This document shows, in pieces, positions 1 through 9,006 of a stretch of 33,000 bases of DNA. The DNA is from a virus, in the IMG/VR virus record IMGVR_UViG_3300042691_026603, positions 1 to 33,000 of that record; one strand, given 5' to 3'. Made by a program: the position numbers and the translations under genes. Below the pieces are notes generated by a model that ran no database searches, was not told the DNA's origin, and saw only the letters and a list, made by a program, of their open reading frames with translations. Numbering within the stretch: the stretch's first letter is position 1; each line of letters starts with the position of its first letter.

Positions 1-96
1 GCCCCAATTCGTGTTGTGGCTTGGCGCTGCGCATCCGGCGAGGGCGAGCGCCAGCGCGACAATCAATGCGGCTTTCGCGATTGGTGATGACATCAT
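1..96 (-). CDS. Putative lipoprotein, N-terminal part only
   Basis: Only the first 32 codons are inside the window; the gene runs off the left edge. The start ATG overlaps the stop of the QueC-like gene (ATGA). The visible part is a classic type II signal peptide: a short polar start with one lysine, a run of Ala/Leu/Val, and a lipobox L-A-G-C with the cysteine near residue 21, followed by a polar, disordered-looking stretch. It would be exported and lipid-anchored, probably to the outer membrane. A lipoprotein just downstream of tail fibre genes could be an Rz1-like spanin or another lysis or superinfection protein, but the mature part is not visible, so function is not assigned. Confidence 0.7.
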   Translation of the reverse strand, partial: MMSSPIAKAALIVALALALAGCAAPSHNTNWG

Positions 97-800
97 GGCG
101 CTTCATCCACTTCCTGATTGGGGCGCTTCAAATACCAATTGCTGCCCGGCACAGGATAAGGGCCTTCCACTTCTGGCGGCGGCTCGATCCAGTAGACCGC
201 CTCGCGGATGCCGGCGGCGGCGTAGTGCAGGCAGGTGCGGCACACTTCGCACTGCAGGGCGTTTTCGAGATTGGTGGGGTCGTCAGGAGGCAAGAGGCGA
301 GGGTGAAAACATCCCCACAGAAGCTCGATGAACTCTTCCGGCAGGCCGGCAGCGACTTGAGCCTTGGTCTGCTCCCGGAACGGGGAGAGCATCCTGACCT
401 GATCGCGGGTCTTGCCGGTCATGGTCTCGAACAGCGTCCAGCCGTCATCCCAATCCCGCGAGGGAGACGCGGCGTCCTCTGCGCAGCGGCCTGACATGAT
501 GTGGGTCAGCGTAGTGTCAGCGTTGAACAGCGTGGCGGCGGCTTTGAGCAGCGTGTCCGAATAAAGGCCATCTTCCACAACGCTGGGGTTCTCGACGATT
601 AGCGTGTCGAATGTGAACCCCTGCTCAGCCAGCCAGTCCCATTGCTGCTCTACCCAATAGCGCTCGACATCAGGGAACAGGGGCCATGAGCTAGGCATAG
701 CGACATGGACAGCCAGAACATCGACCTGCTGCGAGAGCAGGTGATGCAGGGCCGCCGCGCTGTCAATGCCGGCTGAATGTAGGAGGAGAACCTTTGTCAT
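93..800 (-). CDS. QueC-like PP-loop ATPase (7-cyano-7-deazaguanine synthase family)
   Basis: 235 residues. An N-terminal PP-loop motif is present as S-A-G-I-D-S (residues 9-14) where the family normally has SGGxDS. A later PF..QTKAQV segment and four cysteines (about C164, C184, C187, C190, the last three as CxxCxxC) match the zinc site of QueC. QueC converts carboxy-deazaguanine to preQ0 with ATP and ammonia, for queuosine tRNA or, in some phages, DNA deazaguanine modification. No QueD, QueE, FolE or DpdA homologue is visible here, so it would have to use host-made substrate or act on another one. The start overlaps the stop of the upstream gene (ATGA), with a good AGGAGGAG site. Its place at the end of the tail operon suggests late expression. 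Confidence 0.75.
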   Translation of the reverse strand: MTKVLLLHSAGIDSAAALHHLLSQQVDVLAVHVAMPSSWPLFPDVERYWVEQQWDWLAEQGFTFDTLIVENPSVVEDGLYSDTLLKAAATLFNADTTLTHIMSGRCAEDAASPSRDWDDGWTLFETMTGKTRDQVRMLSPFREQTKAQVAAGLPEEFIELLWGCFHPRLLPPDDPTNLENALQCEVCRTCLHYAAAGIREAVYWIEPPPEVEGPYPVPGSNWYLKRPNQEVDEAP

Positions 801-1270
801 GTCGGCGCGTAAAACATTGTGGCCCCGTAGACGGGTCCGGGGTAGGGAACAGCAGCCTGCCAATAGCTGCCGTTCCAAGTGAACGAGCCTTTTCCTATAT
901 TGTAATTTGAGAACCCGGTAATGTTGGCGTAGCTAAAGCTGTTCCACGCCCCTGTGTTGGTGAGATATATTGCGCCGTCAAAATAGTATGTCGTCGCACC
1001 GTTGCCAAACTCATCGCCGCCGAACGTCTGCGTATAGCCGGGGATCAGCGCAACGTCGTGCCCGCCTCGATCAGGCACGCTGAAGTTGACGAATGACTGG
1101 CTGGAGTATCCGACATAGACCGACTTCCACCAACTCCTGCTGATGAACTCGGACAGTGAGCAGTTGTTACGCGCGAACCAGAGCTGGCCGTAGTGAGCCA
1201 TGTCCGAAGGGCCGCCTCCGGCGTAGACCTCATTTTTGAGGGCTTGAATGCTATATCCCGTGACGGCCAT
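797..1270 (-). CDS. Small tail-fibre-associated protein, unknown family
   Basis: 157 residues, rich in Tyr, Phe, Trp, Asn, Gly and Ser and poor in charged residues, a composition typical of beta-structured receptor-binding or fibre-tip proteins. The start lies inside the last 20 bases of the S74 fibre gene and the stop overlaps the QueC-like gene, so all three are translationally coupled. I do not recognise the family. Position directly after the fibre gene suggests a fibre tip, an adhesin or a fibre-assembly protein. This is inference from context and composition only. Confidence 0.7.
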   Translation of the reverse strand: MAVTGYSIQALKNEVYAGGGPSDMAHYGQLWFARNNCSLSEFISRSWWKSVYVGYSSQSFVNFSVPDRGGHDVALIPGYTQTFGGDEFGNGATTYYFDGAIYLTNTGAWNSFSYANITGFSNYNIGKGSFTWNGSYWQAAVPYPGPVYGATMFYAPT

Positions 1271-2723
1271 TGCCTGCCTCCAGCCGCTCGACGCGGGCGG
1301 TCAATTCCTTGATGGCTTCGATCAGGACGGGGATCAGCTTAGGGTAGCTGACCGTCTTGTAGACCTCGCCGGTGTCGGGGTCGTCCACGGAGGCGCTGAC
1401 CATCTCCGGGAATATCTTTTCGACCTGCTGCGCGATCACGCCGATGTCGGCCTTGCCGGCCTCGCCGATGAGTTTCGAGCGGTTGTTCCATGTGAAAGTC
1501 ACGCCGTCGAGTTGCGTGATCTTGGCGAGCGCGCCCTCAATCGGCTTCACGTCGTCCTTGAGACGCTCGTCGGAGTAGGCGCTGACGTTACCGGCGGCCA
1601 CCATGTTGCCGCTGGCATCGAAATACCAACGCCAAGAACCGTGGCTCCACCCGCCCACGCCGAAATAGCCATCAGCTCGCAGGTGCATGCCGGTGCCATA
1701 CGATCCAGTGCAGAGAAACGTCATGCGAGCAAGAGCGCTGTCGCCGGTGCCTGACGCGCTCCGAACACGTATGGAGCCTTCGGTTGCGCCAGCGCCTGAT
1801 GTCCCTTGATTGCCGTTTATTGCGTGCCCGTCCAAGAAGCCCGTCATCGCCCCGCCCGACAGGGCGAGCTTCTCAGTGTCAAGCTCCTGCAGAGCGGCCT
1901 GCACGTTGGTCGCGGAGATGCTCCCTGCGGGAGTTGAGGGCAGCTCGCTCGCGTTTCCCCCGCCTGAAATTTTCAAGACCGTCCACAGCGACACCCCGTC
2001 GCGAGCGAGGATGACAAAGCTGCGTGCGGCGTTCAGCACAAGGGTGGTCAAGCCGCTGATGGTGTCGCTGCCTGCGCGTGACAGCGTGAGCGTGTTGGTT
2101 GCGCTGATCGCGCCGATTTCGTCCACGACCAAGATGTAGGGCGGCGCGCCCGGCGCGTTGGCGGCGGGCAGAGTAAACGTGCGAGGTGCCGTCAGTGCGG
2201 CATTCAAGCCGACCACGCGGGCGGATGCTGAGATCGTGGCGTTCGCGTTGCCGTAGGCGATGCGGTCGTCGCTCATCAGCGCCGAGGATCCAAGCCCGAG
2301 CGTGGCCCTCGCGGCCGCCGCATCTAGGTCGTCGATCAGGCTCAGGCCGAAGGCGCTTGCAGCGCTGGCTGGCACTGCACCGATGCCGGCGGGTGTGATC
2401 GTGCCGGGCTGCCAGTCGCCAGCGCCCTTGATGAGAACCTGCCCCGTTGACGCGCCGGTGGTCGTCACATCTGTCAGGCTGTCCAGAGTGTGCGTGTGCA
2501 TCGCCGGAGCCTTGTCGTCCAGCGCCGCCTGCAATCCTGAGACATCGGCGATGGCGTGGCCGTGGGTCAGCAAGGCCCGCGCGGCGACAGACGAGAGGAG
2601 CCCGTGAACGTCGGTGTCGACTGCGTTGATCGCCGTGATCAGGCGCGGGAAGTCCTCGCTGATCAAGTTGGCCGAGTTCGGAACCGGGTAGTTCCGGTTC
2701 GGGGAGCGTGAGTCAACTGGCAT
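1251..2723 (-). CDS. Tail fibre with C-terminal S74 intramolecular chaperone
   Basis: 490 residues. The start is placed at the ATG at 2723, 11 bases after the preceding stop, with AAGGA upstream; an in-frame extension inside the DUF4815 gene is not needed. The N-terminus is a short virion-binding region; the middle is Ala/Gly/Thr-rich with repeated fibre-like segments such as HAIADVSGLQAALD. The C-terminus (about 382-490) is a peptidase S74 / endosialidase chaperone domain, seen as SDERLKDDVKPI, the IGVIAQQVEKIFPEMV motif and a final coiled coil (LIEAIKELTARVERLE). This domain trimerises the fibre and then cleaves itself off before the conserved serine. The product is the likely host-recognition fibre. 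Confidence 0.9.
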   Translation of the reverse strand: MPVDSRSPNRNYPVPNSANLISEDFPRLITAINAVDTDVHGLLSSVAARALLTHGHAIADVSGLQAALDDKAPAMHTHTLDSLTDVTTTGASTGQVLIKGAGDWQPGTITPAGIGAVPASAASAFGLSLIDDLDAAAARATLGLGSSALMSDDRIAYGNANATISASARVVGLNAALTAPRTFTLPAANAPGAPPYILVVDEIGAISATNTLTLSRAGSDTISGLTTLVLNAARSFVILARDGVSLWTVLKISGGGNASELPSTPAGSISATNVQAALQELDTEKLALSGGAMTGFLDGHAINGNQGTSGAGATEGSIRVRSASGTGDSALARMTFLCTGSYGTGMHLRADGYFGVGGWSHGSWRWYFDASGNMVAAGNVSAYSDERLKDDVKPIEGALAKITQLDGVTFTWNNRSKLIGEAGKADIGVIAQQVEKIFPEMVSASVDDPDTGEVYKTVSYPKLIPVLIEAIKELTARVERLEAGNGRHGI

Positions 2724-2733
2724 GTCTCGGTCC

Positions 2734-5700
2734 TTAGATCGCGTAAGCGCGCATACGCGCGACCGCCGCCCGAGCCGCAGGCCCGCCGGCAATCGTGATG
2801 CGGATGCGTCCGTTTGCAGCCGTGAACGGGTTGCGCTCGTACTTCACATCAGACCAGTTGTTTCCGAGCACGGTGCTGGTCCCCGCCGTCAGCGCGTTCC
2901 ACGTCCCGCCGCCGTTGTCGCACTCCACCGTGACGGTCGAGCCGGCGGGCGTGAACTGCGCCATCACGGCGTTGACGCGCACGCCGGAGCCCATCGGGAA
3001 CAGCCGCGTCACGTAGGTGCCGCTGGTCCTGATCCGCCCCCCGATGATCAGCGTGCCGGGGTAGAGGATCGGGCTGATCTTTTCGGTGCCGGTCAGCACC
3101 GCGCGCACGGTGATGGACTCGTTCAAGAACTCGGTGAAGGGCCTATTCTGGCCGGGGGCAAGCGGGATCACCTGCCCGCTGGCGCGCACGACCTCGTAGC
3201 GGAACCGGGCCTCATCGGTCGGAAGCTCAATCCCGCCCCGGACCATGATGTCGCTGACGTTGGTCAGCGAGCCAGTCCAGAGGCTGATCGTGCGGGTGGT
3301 CGGATCGAACTTCGCCGCGACCAGCTCGAAGTGAAGGTCGGCCTCCTGAATAGGGGTCCAGCTCACGCGGTTCGCGGAGGCAAACAGCACGCCGACCGTG
3401 TAGGGCTGCGAGCTGACGCGGGCCTGCCCGCCACCGGGCAGGTCATAGACATCCCCCAGCCGGGCGATGGCGACCGCATGATCCGGGTCGGCGGTCAAGA
3501 TCACCACGCAATACTGGCGCAGGCCGTCGAGGTAGACTGGTGCGCGGAACCGGGCCTCGATCAGATTGCCGACCACAGGCGTCGCCATGCTGACGAACGC
3601 CTCGGCCAGAACTTCATTGCTGGGGTAGCCATTGACCATCGGCGAAAGCTGCACGCGAACACCGTTTGCCCGGTTGCCGATAGCGGTGAACCGGAAATTC
3701 AGACCGACGATCAGCCTCCCCTCGCTCAGCGCGAAGGACTGCGCCAGCGGGTCAGACCCGCCGCCGTCTCCGTCGCCACCTGTCCCGAAATCGACAACGA
3801 CCGGATTACTGACCTGCTCAATCACGGTGATGACGTTAGTCACCGTGACCGGTGGCGGAGCCTCGCGGGCGACGAGGTGGACGCGGCGAAGGGTGACGGT
3901 ATCGACCGTGCCCTCGCCGATGTAGATGGCCTGCGCGAAGCTGCCAGTCGCGCCGGTCGCGCGCACCACGCGCCGGCCCGCCGGCATGGAGGCCGGGATC
4001 GTGAAGGACAGGGTGATGACGCCCGAGCCGTTGGCGGTCTGCGTGCCGGCGGGCTTCACGTTGACGCCGTCCATGGTCAGCGTCGCGAGGTTCTCGCCCC
4101 CGCCGAAGCCTTCGATGGTGACGGCTATCGCGATCTGGCGCAGCGATGGTGCAACCGTGCGGCGAAGCTCAGTCTGCTCGATGATTGTCGTGGTGCCGGG
4201 CGGGACGTTAGGGGCGGTCTGAAACTCCCGCGTCACGTCGCTGGTCCATGCCGTCGCGATGTCGTTCCAGAAGTCGATGGCCGGCTCGATCCGCATCCCG
4301 GCGGGAAACGGGGTGAAGTTGTCGTAGGGGTTGATGAGCATCCCCGAGGTGCGGAGCGGCTGCGAGAGCACAACCTCCTCGGTGAAGGCGAGCGTCTCGA
4401 TGTTGGTGCCGACGCGCTGCATCAGCACATTGTCGACGGCGAGCGAGAGCGACCCCCGGTCGATGGCGGCGGTCTGTGACGCACCGGCGTCGCGAAAGAA
4501 GTCATCGGTGAAGCTGTCTGTGAAGATGCCCTTCTTGCTGACAGGCTCGGACTCGGCGATCTGCGAGCGAAGGCGCTCGCGGTCAAACTGGTCGAGAACG
4601 TCGATCAGGCGATTGAACAGCCTGCGCTGGTCGTCAAAGGTATAGTTCCGGGTGCCGTTGTTTGTGACCGCCGGCGCTCCGATCCATGTGTTCGCGATCT
4701 CGGCGAGCTTGAGGATGTTGCTCGGCGGGAGGGGAGCCAGCGCGCCCTCGCGTGCGGCAATGCCTTTCACGTAGGCGGGGCGTCCGGTCACATCGAGCCC
4801 GAGGATGTCGATGCGCGGAACCTTGCTGGTGTAGGTGATCTGCGCGAGCTGGCCGTTGACGCCGCCCTCGACGGTGACCGTCGTGTCGGTCACGGCGGTT
4901 GGGGTCACACTGTCATTGTAGAGGTAGGTGACATTGTAGGTGCTGGATGCCGCCGGCTCCGCGCCGCCCGGTGCCCACGAGATCGAGCCAGAGCTGAGCA
5001 GGTAGTCGGTCGTGGCGACGTAGGTGGTGCCGCCCTGCACCACGCTCTCGACAGCGACGACCGAGGAGAAGGTTAGCGCATCCGACCCGCCCGCGACAGC
5101 GCTGCGGGTCACGGTCTGCGTCACCCGCTTGACGATCACGGCTGCGCTGACGCCGCTGATCGGCGGGCGGCCCACTGTCAGGACATGCGTGCCGCCGGTC
5201 GGGCCGGTCATCGTGATCGGCTCTGCCGTGATCGTCTCGAGGTCCGGCTGCTCCGGTTCCGAGTGGCGGATCGCCGCCTCGCGGATGCGCTTGAAGCCCC
5301 GGATGTTCGCGGTGCCGGCGCTGATCGAAAAGACCTGATCCATGCCGATCTTGCCGAGCGGCGTGACAAGGCAGCCATCGGCCACGCCGTAGTTGCCGAG
5401 CGCATCGAAGTCATAAACCGCGATCTGCTGCTGGATGCCAGACAGCGCGGGCGGCGGGGCCTGATCGACCACAACGCCATCGCGCACCTGATAGACCGTG
5501 AAAAACTGGCCGGCCTGCGCATCGGTCGGCAGCGCCCAGACCAGCGTTTCCCGCACGCGGGCAGCGCCCGGCTCGCCCTCAGCTTCGGTGCCGGGATGCA
5601 GGCCGAGCAGCGTGGCGTCATCGTCGCTGGTGACGTTCGTCTTCTGCAGGCGCACGCCGACCAGAACCTCGCCGGTAAGCGGGAAGCTATTGATGACGGC

Positions 5701-5985
5701 AGCCGGCACCGGGCGCACGTCGCCCGCGATATAGATGCGGCCAGCCGAGAGAGTGGCGCGCTCCTCGTCGATGTTGATGACGATGCTCGCGCCCTCGGCG
5801 CGGTCGCCGTCCTTGGCGACCATGTTGCCAAGCCGCTGGTCGCGGCGCTCGGCGATGGTCTGCGCCTCGTTGAGGTCGGCCCCCTGCACGAAGGTGCCCT
5901 CGGACCAGACCAGACGCGCACGCGCGGCGTCAGCGTCGGCGCGGTCGTAGGCAGCAGGAAGGCCGCTCGGGTGCTCAAAAGCCAT
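2734..5985 (-). CDS. DUF4815-family tail/baseplate structural protein
   Basis: 1083 residues, the largest gene in the window. The N-terminal 130 residues (VWSEGTFVQGADLNEAQT and the ASIVIN... region) match what I know of DUF4815 proteins, large virion components found next to P2-like baseplate genes. The rest is predicted beta-rich, with Ig-like or carbohydrate-binding-like segments full of Thr, Val and Gly and a glycine/aspartate linker at about residue 740. It follows the 320-residue protein by 6 bases, with AGGA before its ATG. A role as baseplate-peripheral or fibre-anchoring protein is likely. No enzymatic motif is apparent. Confidence 0.8.
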   Translation of the reverse strand: MAFEHPSGLPAAYDRADADAARARLVWSEGTFVQGADLNEAQTIAERRDQRLGNMVAKDGDRAEGASIVINIDEERATLSAGRIYIAGDVRPVPAAVINSFPLTGEVLVGVRLQKTNVTSDDDATLLGLHPGTEAEGEPGAARVRETLVWALPTDAQAGQFFTVYQVRDGVVVDQAPPPALSGIQQQIAVYDFDALGNYGVADGCLVTPLGKIGMDQVFSISAGTANIRGFKRIREAAIRHSEPEQPDLETITAEPITMTGPTGGTHVLTVGRPPISGVSAAVIVKRVTQTVTRSAVAGGSDALTFSSVVAVESVVQGGTTYVATTDYLLSSGSISWAPGGAEPAASSTYNVTYLYNDSVTPTAVTDTTVTVEGGVNGQLAQITYTSKVPRIDILGLDVTGRPAYVKGIAAREGALAPLPPSNILKLAEIANTWIGAPAVTNNGTRNYTFDDQRRLFNRLIDVLDQFDRERLRSQIAESEPVSKKGIFTDSFTDDFFRDAGASQTAAIDRGSLSLAVDNVLMQRVGTNIETLAFTEEVVLSQPLRTSGMLINPYDNFTPFPAGMRIEPAIDFWNDIATAWTSDVTREFQTAPNVPPGTTTIIEQTELRRTVAPSLRQIAIAVTIEGFGGGENLATLTMDGVNVKPAGTQTANGSGVITLSFTIPASMPAGRRVVRATGATGSFAQAIYIGEGTVDTVTLRRVHLVAREAPPPVTVTNVITVIEQVSNPVVVDFGTGGDGDGGGSDPLAQSFALSEGRLIVGLNFRFTAIGNRANGVRVQLSPMVNGYPSNEVLAEAFVSMATPVVGNLIEARFRAPVYLDGLRQYCVVILTADPDHAVAIARLGDVYDLPGGGQARVSSQPYTVGVLFASANRVSWTPIQEADLHFELVAAKFDPTTRTISLWTGSLTNVSDIMVRGGIELPTDEARFRYEVVRASGQVIPLAPGQNRPFTEFLNESITVRAVLTGTEKISPILYPGTLIIGGRIRTSGTYVTRLFPMGSGVRVNAVMAQFTPAGSTVTVECDNGGGTWNALTAGTSTVLGNNWSDVKYERNPFTAANGRIRITIAGGPAARAAVARMRAYAI

Positions 5986-5991
5986 TGTCGA

Positions 5992-6954
5992 TCAATCCTG
6001 CACAGCCTCGACCATCAGGCCGAAGGTTTCGCCGTTTGCGGGGGCATAAGCTGCCCGCGCCTCGATCAGCGCGAAGATCGCGGTGCCGGAGGCGAGGCGG
6101 ATGTCAAAGTCAGGGGACGGTGCGGCCATGCCGGCTGCACCGTCTGAGAAGGCGCGGTCCATCGTCACGTCAATTGACCCGCGATAGTTGGCCGCGCCGT
6201 TCGTCAGCCAGACGCCGTTGTCGCCGTTCGTTGCCGTGGGCGCGGCGGTGTAGAAGTGAACGCGGAACGAGGCGTTAGCGACGCCCGTGCTGCTCTTGCG
6301 GAGCCGCAGGCGGGTAATCGAAAAGCCGCCAGCGGTGACGCGGGCGAGCGCCAGAGACAGCGCCGCGACCGATCCGGCGGTGGTGCTGTTCGCCACCAGA
6401 TCGCCGGAGGCGTAGGCGGTCGTGTCAGCAGGCCGAACGAAGGTGGCCTCGACCGCGACAACGCGCCGGCCCGTAGCCCCGATGAAGTTCTCGCCAGCAG
6501 GCGTGGCAGCGGTCTCCGCCAGCGCCGCAGCCTTGAGGAGCGCGATCACCGTGCCATCGCCAGTGCCCGACCACGCAGCGTCAGCGGGAGAACCGACATC
6601 CGCGTCAAGATTGGTCAGCGCCGTCGCCGAGACAGGGAGAGGGCTGCCGGTGTCGTTCGTGACCTCGACCGAGCCGATGATGATTTCCTCGTGCGGCGAG
6701 ACGCCGACCGCGATGTCTGCACCGAACGTCGGCTCGGTCATCCCGTAGAGCAGGGAGCCAGACGGGACGGTGACGATGCGCCCGCCTGCATCGGGCGCGA
6801 CCCGGAAGAACTGCGTCGCGCCGGGCACCGGCAAGCTCGCCGCAAGAACAAGCCTGATCTGCCCTGATGAAGCGTAATCGACGACCACGCGGCGCGGGCC
6901 GGTGGCGATGGCCGTGTAGGCCGTGCGGGTGAGGGCTGTGGAGACAGTGGTCAT
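5992..6954 (-). CDS. Beta-rich virion structural protein, unknown family
   Basis: 320 residues. The start overlaps the gpI stop by one base (TGATG). The sequence has two parts: an N-terminal half of short beta-strand-like stretches (residues 1-150) and a C-terminal half beginning near FVRPADTTAYASGDLV, a segment style common in phage virion proteins. It is low in Cys and has no catalytic motif I can identify. Position between gpI and the DUF4815 protein argues for a baseplate or fibre-network component. Function beyond structural role is unknown. Confidence 0.7.
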   Translation of the reverse strand: MTTVSTALTRTAYTAIATGPRRVVVDYASSGQIRLVLAASLPVPGATQFFRVAPDAGGRIVTVPSGSLLYGMTEPTFGADIAVGVSPHEEIIIGSVEVTNDTGSPLPVSATALTNLDADVGSPADAAWSGTGDGTVIALLKAAALAETAATPAGENFIGATGRRVVAVEATFVRPADTTAYASGDLVANSTTAGSVAALSLALARVTAGGFSITRLRLRKSSTGVANASFRVHFYTAAPTATNGDNGVWLTNGAANYRGSIDVTMDRAFSDGAAGMAAPSPDFDIRLASGTAIFALIEARAAYAPANGETFGLMVEAVQD

Positions 6955-8129
6955 CAGAACCTCAAGACGTAGATGGGGCGCTCACGAACGGTGAGCCCGA
7001 ATGGAATGTTGACGGAGACCGAGGCGATCTCGCGCCCGCCAGAAATCCCTGTCCGTAGCGCCGCCATTGACGCGCTCGGGATCGTGCCGCCGTTGAGCCG
7101 TGAGCTGGCAGGTGCCAGCCAGCGGGCACCCGGAGCAGCGCCGGAAGGAGGCGTCGCGCCGACCACAATGCACATCGATGTCGCCACGCGGCCCGCCCCG
7201 TCACCGAAGCCAGTCCGGGCGGCAACGATCAGCGCGTCGGGCAATAGCGGGTCCACCGCATAGCGTGATCCGGCGACCAGATAGGCCCCGTCGCCAGCGA
7301 GCTTGACCGCGTGGGCGACCGCCCGAGCGTTGCCGATCACCTCGCCGGCAGCGTCCTTGAACCGAATGTAGAACGGGGCCTGATTGAGCATCAGCGCAGC
7401 AATGCCGGCCCGCCGAGACAGAGCGGCAGGCTGCGACCACAGGAACGCAGACGAGGACCAGAGGTAGGTCGCGTTGACCCAAAGATCGCCCTCGGGCACC
7501 GGTGCGATCCATGCCCCCAGCGGCTCAAGATCGGCCTGCGTCAAAGTGATGTCGCGCTCGTAAAGCCGCCCGAAGCTCCACTTCGCGCCGATCCCCGGCA
7601 GGTAGACGCCGGAATGATCGGAGGTCAGGCTCGCGCTGGTGCGCTGGTAGCTCGTCTCAGCCGCCCGGATGTCATAGCCCCGGAAGCCACGCGAGAACTT
7701 TGAGCGGATCGGCGGGGACAGGCTGACGATGCCGTCGATCCGGGCAAGGTCGGGCAGGTCATTGTCGCGCACCCGCGACAGGTAAAGCTGAAATCGGTTC
7801 CAGCGCCGGCGGCGCGCTGCCGCCTCCTCAATCGTGCCGGCGTAGCCGATCCAGCTCAGGCCCTGATAAATAGCGGACGGCGTGCCGCGCACCCGCTGCC
7901 ACTGCACGCCCTCGTCGATGAGCTGGTTCAGCGTCGGGACGTAGGGCGTCAGCTCCCCGAGCCCATACTGCCAGATCAGCCACGGAAGGAACTGCGGCGG
8001 CGTGAGATCGTTGGCGATCCGCACGTCTTGATAGCGCGACCCGAGCGCCCGGATCGGGTCTCGCGTCTCTGCGAACAGCCGCGCCCATTCGGTCGCGTTG
8101 CCCGGCAGGATGTCTACATGCCCGGTCAT
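6954..8129 (-). CDS. I: Baseplate/tail protein I (P2 gpI family)
   Basis: 391 residues, longer than P2 gpI (about 180) because of a C-terminal extension. The N-terminus has the usual gpI layout: LLPGNATEWAR-type opening, a helical region with DIRIANDLTPPQFLPWLIWQYGLGE-like content, and an ALIDEGVQWQRVRGTPSAI-like segment leading to the conserved Gly/Trp region. gpI works with gpJ in the baseplate wedge of contractile phages. The start overlaps the gpJ stop by one base (TGATG). The added C-terminal 200 residues are beta-rich and may carry fibre attachment, as in other alphaproteobacterial phages (inference). Confidence 0.85.
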   Translation of the reverse strand: MTGHVDILPGNATEWARLFAETRDPIRALGSRYQDVRIANDLTPPQFLPWLIWQYGLGELTPYVPTLNQLIDEGVQWQRVRGTPSAIYQGLSWIGYAGTIEEAAARRRRWNRFQLYLSRVRDNDLPDLARIDGIVSLSPPIRSKFSRGFRGYDIRAAETSYQRTSASLTSDHSGVYLPGIGAKWSFGRLYERDITLTQADLEPLGAWIAPVPEGDLWVNATYLWSSSAFLWSQPAALSRRAGIAALMLNQAPFYIRFKDAAGEVIGNARAVAHAVKLAGDGAYLVAGSRYAVDPLLPDALIVAARTGFGDGAGRVATSMCIVVGATPPSGAAPGARWLAPASSRLNGGTIPSASMAALRTGISGGREIASVSVNIPFGLTVRERPIYVLRF

Positions 8130-8995
8130 CAGAAGTCGCGCCCGCGCAGCGTGAGCGTGAGCGACGAGATGCGCACCGCCTGAAACGGCGACATGACCAC
8201 ATCAGCGGTCGGGCTAGTCATGACGACGCGCTGGACGCCCGAGACCATCAGGCGGGAGCTGAGCCACGAGACGGTCAGATCGCGCCCCAGCCCGGCCTCG
8301 GCAGCCCATGACACCGGGATCGTGTTCTGCAGCTCGGTCAGGATCGTCACGTCTGCATTCGGCAGGAGCCAGACGTCGGCGGTCACGGCCACGACGTTGA
8401 CGACGGCGGATCGCACCACGATCCGGTCATTGACCATGCGGACGTTCTCGGCCTGCACAGCGGCATCGACGAGCGCGAGGAGCGTGCTATCGGCGACGCC
8501 GTTGTTGTCGGTCGCGAAGATCGCGATGTTTACCTGCGGGCTGAGGCCCTCGGTATAGATCACGGCATCGAGCACGCGCAGGCTGGCGCTGAGCGCCACG
8601 TAGCGATAGCGCGGGCCGGTGCCGCCGGTGCTGCGTCCCTGAATGCCGAGGATGATCCGGCCCTTGTAGCGGTCGTCGCTTTCGCCGGGCAGGCGGGTGG
8701 TGTCATAGAACGCCCCGAGGTGATCGACCTCAGCGCCGCGCGCATAGTAGAGATAGTGGGCGCGGGCGATGTCGTTGCCGCGAGCGCGGAGCCAGACCTC
8801 TTTGTAGCTCGCCTCCTGCAGGAGGATCAGGCCGGGCTCGGTTTCAAGGCCGACGGTGTCGTAGTTAAAGCCGAACGCGCCGGCGCGATCCACCAGCTCT
8901 TGCTTGCGGGCCGCGAGGATAGCCTCGAAGTCAAGCGTCTCGATGATCTCGGGGGTCGGCAGCGCGGCCAGATCGGCGAGCGAAAACTCTGACAT
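8129..8995 (-). CDS. J: Baseplate assembly protein J (P2 gpJ / Mu gp47 family)
   Basis: 288 residues, close to the usual P2 gpJ length of about 300. The N-terminus (LADLAALPTPEIIETLDFEA) and the segment around YLYYARGAEVDHLGAFYDTTRLPGESDDRYKGRI are the family signature, where a variable-length linker leads to the R-x-R-I-L motif. gpJ forms the wedge of the contractile-tail baseplate. It starts 11 bases after gp25 with AGGGGA upstream. Together with V, W and I it defines a P2/Mu-like baseplate module. Confidence 0.92.
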   Translation of the reverse strand: MSEFSLADLAALPTPEIIETLDFEAILAARKQELVDRAGAFGFNYDTVGLETEPGLILLQEASYKEVWLRARGNDIARAHYLYYARGAEVDHLGAFYDTTRLPGESDDRYKGRIILGIQGRSTGGTGPRYRYVALSASLRVLDAVIYTEGLSPQVNIAIFATDNNGVADSTLLALVDAAVQAENVRMVNDRIVVRSAVVNVVAVTADVWLLPNADVTILTELQNTIPVSWAAEAGLGRDLTVSWLSSRLMVSGVQRVVMTSPTADVVMSPFQAVRISSLTLTLRGRDF

Positions 8996-9006
8996 GCTGC
9001 GATCCC

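Noticed and set aside
2722-4479. Long rightward open frame of 585 codons opposite the DUF4815 gene
   Set aside because: It mirrors the leftward structural gene in high-GC DNA, is Arg/Asp/Gly-rich low-complexity, and has no ribosome site or family resemblance.
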